From assembly GCA_963678775.2 (NCBI GenBank), contig CAXXGR010000002.1, positions 682,001 to 746,000 on the forward strand: a stretch of DNA of 64,000 nucleotides, in the 5' to 3' direction. The notes beneath the pieces are model-generated. The model searched no databases. It was not told the DNA's origin and saw nothing but the letters and a program-made list of their open reading frames with translations. The position numbers and the translations under genes were made by a program. Position 1 is the first letter of the stretch. Each line of letters begins with the position of its first letter. Source of the DNA: JBFHIJ01 sp963678775. Lineage in GTDB: Bacteria > Bacteroidota > Ignavibacteria > Kapaibacteriales > UBA2268. Positions 60,321 through 64,000 of this stretch are shown here, piece by piece.

Positions 60321-62516
60321 CTAAGCTTCTACAGCACCCAAGTTTGTAATCTCTTCACTCACCTGAAAATCATATTCAGGATATTCATAAATAGGAATTC
60401 TTGGTTCTGTTTCTCCGATTGAATAGCCCCAGATGTCTGTATACTCATCTCTTTCTTCACCTAAGTCAGTTAACTGTTGCAGATACTCAGCGATGGATTT
60501 TGATTCGATAATAATAACATTCTCCATGTCATGAATAATCGGACTGTGGTTTCTTGTTGCATCAAAGCCAAATTCTAATATACGCCTACCGTAGCGAGTG
60601 ATTCCAATGGTTCGGAAAGAAAGTGATTTGCCAACGCCCGGCAGATTAAGTACATTTCTATCTGTAGCCAGGAATGGGAGCCCGGATTTCTCTTTAACAG
60701 ATGCTATATTTTCTACCATGTTTTCAGCGTCTAGCGGAAATTCTTTAATCTCTTCTAAATATTCATCAGGTATTCTACCTATGATTTTTTCTTCTATTTG
60801 TTCCTGCAAGGCTCTTTCATTTGTAGCAAAATTAAAGTGGTTTTCCATATATCCTTTTACACTGAAAGTGTAATATGTGAGTACACCAATATCGTTTAAT
60901 ATTTTTCTTAGCTTATTAGTATGTCCACGGCGCGAAGAAGCAGCAGTAAATACATGCTGATTAGTAACAGTCCAACCTGCTTCTATAAATCTTCTTATAG
61001 CAGTTTTAGCCTCAGGTGTTACTTCCATTGGAGATTCGAAGTGAGTTTGGATTATAAACTGTTTAATTCCAATTTCAGAAGCCTTTTTCTTAAAGTCAGC
61101 TAGTATTTCCTGCAACGCATGTGTTACTCTCTGAGGCAAGTAAACAGGAAGTCTTGAACCAAGACGTACTCTAATAAACTCAGCATATTTCTGACCTTCG
61201 GGTCTATTCTTATTAGCTTCAATTTTCCTGAGAGCCATATCATAAATAGCGTCCAGTATTTTCTTTAAAGATTTATCTGTGCTCATAAGTGCGTCACCGC
61301 CTGTTATAAGAATATCTCTAAGTTGCGAATCATTTTCAAAATAATCCATTAGCTTTTTGAGCTTATCAGACCATGTCTCTTTTTCTTTAAGTTTATCCAG
61401 ATTGAAATTCAGATTACCTCGTTGGAAATCATACATCCTTTGGCAAGACGCACATAGTCCGCCACAAGCTCTACCAACAGTATCAGGAATTAAAATTGCA
61501 ACTTCAGGGTAGCGGCGGTGAACATTATTATGAGAAGGCAGAATCCAGCCTGCTGCATTTGGTTTACCGGGTTCTACTTTATCTTCTTTTTCCCATGCTA
61601 CAATAGAGCCGTATTCATTGATAAGTTCGCGGCTGTATATTACATAATACCTGATAGCCAGATCTGCACCAATTGCGAAATATGGCACGCGTACATGAAG
61701 AAGCGATAAATAATATGGATTTACAAAAAACGGAATTCCACATTCTTCTGCCTGATATAATAACTTCATTGTGTCAGGATCTAGCGAATTTCCTAATAAT
61801 TCATTAAGCAGTTTAGGGCTTCTGACAGCAAAGCGGAGATGGAACTGACTCTCATTCCACCATTCCAGCATTTGCATATATTTTTGCTCGTGAGACATCT
61901 CTTCAGTGAACTTGTACTTGCTATCTGAAATTTCACCTGAATCAATTTTTTCAATCAAAGTATTTACTATTCTTGCTTTGTTTTCTTCTCGGAGTTGGAC
62001 TATTCTTGGATCAAGCCCGGATGGAAATCGATCCATCCACTCCTGGATTTGTTCTTTGCTTGGCATCGAACGTTTTTCAGTGCCGCTGAACTGGCGGAAT
62101 AGATGTAGCATATCTTCGAAGAAAAATGGTTTTGCACCACCGGTTCCGTGGCGAACAGCAAGCCATAGGAGCTTAATCGGATTGTTTACTGCTTTATCGT
62201 TATGAAGATTCGGATCAACATAAGTTCTTCCTGCATTGTCTATATAATCCAGGATTCTAATATTAGCAAAATCTTTCCACTCTAGTTTTTCGAAAGTTTG
62301 GCGATCCATAGCTTCTTTTTTGTAAAATTTGACTGCTATCGGATTATTACTAAGCTCTTCGAGAGCCCAATTTCTAACGCCTACCAGAGCTTCTGTTTCA
62401 TTCTTGGAATTGATTAAAATTTCTTCGAGTAAAGGATTTTCTTTGAGTAATTGCTTGAGCAATCTGTGAGATTTCACTGTGATTGCAATTGTGTCGAGTT
62501 GATGGGTTTCTTTCAT
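60321..62516 (-). CDS. Long KamA-family radical SAM aminomutase-like protein
   Basis: At 731 residues it is much longer than standard lysine 2,3-aminomutase (about 415-470). The radical SAM cluster motif is CGGLCASC (Cys351, Cys355, Cys358). DILITGGDALMS, VRLGSRLPVYLPQRV and the C-terminal NLPGVGKSLSF, whose Lys could bind PLP, match KamA. An extra N-terminal domain of about 300 residues and a C-terminal domain flank the core. The reaction may be lysine 2,3-aminomutation or another amino-acid shift. No lysine fermentation (kdd, kce, kal) gene is adjacent, so the role is uncertain. Confidence 0.85.
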   Translation of the reverse strand: MKETHQLDTIAITVKSHRLLKQLLKENPLLEEILINSKNETEALVGVRNWALEELSNNPIAVKFYKKEAMDRQTFEKLEWKDFANIRILDYIDNAGRTYVDPNLHNDKAVNNPIKLLWLAVRHGTGGAKPFFFEDMLHLFRQFSGTEKRSMPSKEQIQEWMDRFPSGLDPRIVQLREENKARIVNTLIEKIDSGEISDSKYKFTEEMSHEQKYMQMLEWWNESQFHLRFAVRSPKLLNELLGNSLDPDTMKLLYQAEECGIPFFVNPYYLSLLHVRVPYFAIGADLAIRYYVIYSRELINEYGSIVAWEKEDKVEPGKPNAAGWILPSHNNVHRRYPEVAILIPDTVGRACGGLCASCQRMYDFQRGNLNFNLDKLKEKETWSDKLKKLMDYFENDSQLRDILITGGDALMSTDKSLKKILDAIYDMALRKIEANKNRPEGQKYAEFIRVRLGSRLPVYLPQRVTHALQEILADFKKKASEIGIKQFIIQTHFESPMEVTPEAKTAIRRFIEAGWTVTNQHVFTAASSRRGHTNKLRKILNDIGVLTYYTFSVKGYMENHFNFATNERALQEQIEEKIIGRIPDEYLEEIKEFPLDAENMVENIASVKEKSGLPFLATDRNVLNLPGVGKSLSFRTIGITRYGRRILEFGFDATRNHSPIIHDMENVIIIESKSIAEYLQQLTDLGEERDEYTDIWGYSIGETEPRIPIYEYPEYDFQVSEEITNLGAVEA

Positions 62517-62857
62517 AAGCCAAATCTATATTGTGAATGATAGACTAAAAGTTTCAATATTCTCAAACGAACTTGCAAAATCAGTTTAATTAAGACAAGC
62601 CTCTACTTATCTCGAGGAACTAATCATGATATTATTATAAGAAAAAAAAGAGGAAAGAGTATAGCTTATAATCTTCTATTGGTTTCACTACAGATTGGTA
62701 GGTGTTATTCGGCATAGAGGGCTATGTGCACGGAGCTAATCAAAGTTAATGCTATATTGATATTATGCAGTTTTACCTGCCGAATCAGGAGCTGAATCTG
62801 AAACTCTGAATCTATAATTATTGACTTTGTTACTTGATGTTAGAATATATTTCTATT
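62517..62857. other. Intergenic region with nested inverted repeats
   Basis: No gene is seen. ATTCGGCA (62707-62714) and TGCCGAAT (62778-62785) could pair across 63 bases, with a smaller GCATAG/CTATG hairpin at the left base. This could be a structured RNA or a degraded element; the evidence is weak. Confidence 0.35.
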
Positions 62858-63382
62858 CTATTTCACATAAGTATCTATAAAATGTTTGAAGGAATTATTT
62901 TTCTCTACAGCAAGGTTTACCGAGTAATTTTTAAGTAGCTCTCGCATAAAATCAATGCGGGAGCGTGAAATCTGATGATACAGCTGATTGAAATCTTCTT
63001 TAGAGATATTTTCAGTTTGTATGATGTCGGGGAGTCGCTGTGCAAGGAGTAACTCGTCAGGATACCCTGCGATATACCAACTTTCAATTTCATGTATAAC
63101 AATAGCAATTTTATTATCATCGAGATTGGCAAAAGACCAGTGCACTCTTTTCTTTTTACTTCCTACTGTTGGCTCATCATCTAAGTCCGCAGTAAAAATA
63201 TAATCAAATTGTAGAGTTTTGATAGAATTGATAAAGTTATTTACCTTTTCCTTTTTCCACTGGGCATATTTGAATATCTCTACATCAATGTATTTTTTAT
63301 GCATAAGCGGCACTATGACTTGCTTAAAGAAGCGTTCGTCATCGTTGCCTTCCACGAATATATATAACTTTTGTAGTTTCAT
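62858..63382 (-). CDS. TOPRIM-like small protein (DUF4276/OLD-type)
   Basis: The 174-residue protein begins LYIFVEGNDDERFF (Glu11) and has FTADLDDEP (Asp66, Asp68), the Glu and Asp-x-Asp spacing of TOPRIM nucleases in OLD-like and DUF4276/DUF4435 proteins. EIESWYIAGYPDELLL resembles the middle block of DUF4276. It overlaps the upstream ATPase gene by one base (TAATG), so the two are coupled. AAA plus TOPRIM pairs of this shape occur in several anti-phage systems (PARIS is one), but family membership here needs a profile search. It is probably a nuclease or tRNA-acting enzyme gated by the ATPase. Confidence 0.75.
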   Translation of the reverse strand: MKLQKLYIFVEGNDDERFFKQVIVPLMHKKYIDVEIFKYAQWKKEKVNNFINSIKTLQFDYIFTADLDDEPTVGSKKKRVHWSFANLDDNKIAIVIHEIESWYIAGYPDELLLAQRLPDIIQTENISKEDFNQLYHQISRSRIDFMRELLKNYSVNLAVEKNNSFKHFIDTYVK

Positions 63383-64000
63383 TATTTAAGCATATTTTGA
63401 ATATATAACTCTTCGATACCAATTTCATTTTGCATAAAAGCCATAATTTCTTTTTTGTCGTGCAGATAAGAAATAGTAGAAAATCCCTCTTGGTCTCTAC
63501 TTATAAACATGATATTTTTTAAGCCGGAGTATTTTACGATTTCCGGATTGTGAGTGCTTAAAATAATCTGCTTATGTAAGGATGCATCTTTCATCATATC
63601 AATTATCTTTGATATTAAATACGGATGTATTCTCCTGCCTGCCTCTTCAAAAAATGCTATCGGTTTATTTTCAAAATAGAGAGCTATGATTATTAAAATC
63701 ACGTATACCGTACCGTCAGACATAAGAGAAGCCGGAATGTTTTTTTCACTTGAGTACTTCTCTTTTAGGGTGATTTGTAGGTAGCGATCAAGGAACTTTT
63801 CTACTTCAAGATCTTCCACAAATGGCAGTACGTCTTGGATTAAGTTGAAGAGCATTCGCGTTTTATCTTCATCTTTTAGAATTTTTCTGAGAACAATAGC
63901 CAAGTTTTCGCCATTTTCTTCCAACTCTGCTTTGCCGGTAATTGTAGAAGCCTGTTTCGGGCGTTGTGGTTCGAAATCGTAAATACATAAGTCCCCAAGT
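63382..64000 (-). CDS. AAA/ABC-type ATPase, partial at window edge
   Basis: The frame is open to the end of the window (206 codons visible). A TTG at 63924 is not the true start, because the upstream codons read YDFEPQRPKQASTITGKAEL without a stop. The visible part is the C-terminal half of an AAA_15/AAA_21-type ATPase. LMSDGTVYVILIIIALYFE is a signature-like region, IAFFEEAGRRIHPYLI is Walker B (E-E in place of D-E), and ILSTHNPEIV carries the switch His. The Walker A lies outside. It forms an operon with the TOPRIM protein. Confidence 0.8.
   Translation of the reverse strand, partial: LGDLCIYDFEPQRPKQASTITGKAELEENGENLAIVLRKILKDEDKTRMLFNLIQDVLPFVEDLEVEKFLDRYLQITLKEKYSSEKNIPASLMSDGTVYVILIIIALYFENKPIAFFEEAGRRIHPYLISKIIDMMKDASLHKQIILSTHNPEIVKYSGLKNIMFISRDQEGFSTISYLHDKKEIMAFMQNEIGIEELYIQNMLK

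Overview
The window is an AT-rich bacterial chromosome segment without rRNA, plasmid or prophage genes. Several features point to the FCB group (Bacteroidota, Ignavibacteriota or Kapabacteria). Three secreted proteins end in Por/type IX secretion C-terminal sorting domains. Promoters at both stable-RNA loci match the Bacteroidota pattern TTTG-N19/20-TAnnTTTG. Histidine kinases of the LytS and TPR types are present. A flagellar export gene (flhB) and two sigma-54 activators make an Ignavibacteria/Kapabacteria-like lineage more likely than a classical Bacteroides. This placement is inference; no marker tree could be run.

Layout. 1-5 kb: decayed Rhs core, secreted LRR protein, hypothetical protein, then a minus-strand methyltransferase / leader ORF / MATE exporter group. 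5.6-9.3 kb: ThiF-like E1 enzyme, then rpmH-rnpA-yidD-yidC. 9.5-16.6 kb: NtrC-type regulator and kinase, nadB, and a LytTR regulator/kinase pair. 16.8-27.4 kb: a T9SS double hydrolase, nadA-nadC, an OLD-family nuclease, aspS and a T9SS agmatine/peptidylarginine deiminase homologue. 27.8-37.2 kb: an unknown helical protein, L,D-transpeptidase, tRNA-Phe, a DUF4253 protein, a dehydrogenase-like protein, and an operon of GH29 fucosidase, LRR lipoprotein and T9SS propeller protein. 37.4-47.4 kb: a tightly overlapped operon (TPR kinase, Nudix, TrpF-like, beta-barrel), a doubly frameshifted SpoIIE phosphatase, an AlkD-like protein, flhB, a CPBP protease, a second sigma-54 activator and a methyltransferase. 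47.9-53.6 kb: ECF sigma factor, an unusual anti-sigma/beta-barrel protein, three tandem lipoproteins plus a decayed fourth, fmt, and five tandem tRNA-Thr(UGU) genes. 53.6-64 kb: nrfA-nrfH, uppP, dCMP deaminase, a CoA-transferase, a long KamA-like radical SAM enzyme, and an AAA/TOPRIM pair cut by the window edge.

How the genes work together. NadB, NadA and NadC give the aspartate route to nicotinate mononucleotide. RpmH, RnpA, YidD and YidC form the usual translation/membrane-insertion cluster. NrfHA gives quinol-driven nitrite ammonification. UppP, the L,D-transpeptidase and the beta-barrel and lipoprotein genes serve the envelope. OLD and the terminal AAA/TOPRIM pair are plausible defence genes.

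Most notable: a dispersed element of about 150 bp, present three times in intergenic DNA in the same orientation, with terminal inverted repeats and internal stems that show compensatory changes between copies. Next are the predicted envelope-spanning anti-sigma factor in an operon of lipoproteins sharing one signal-peptide cassette, the five-copy tRNA-Thr array, a leader ORF that overlaps the MATE gene start, and two enzyme-like proteins (TrpF-like and ThiF-like) that lack expected key cysteines.
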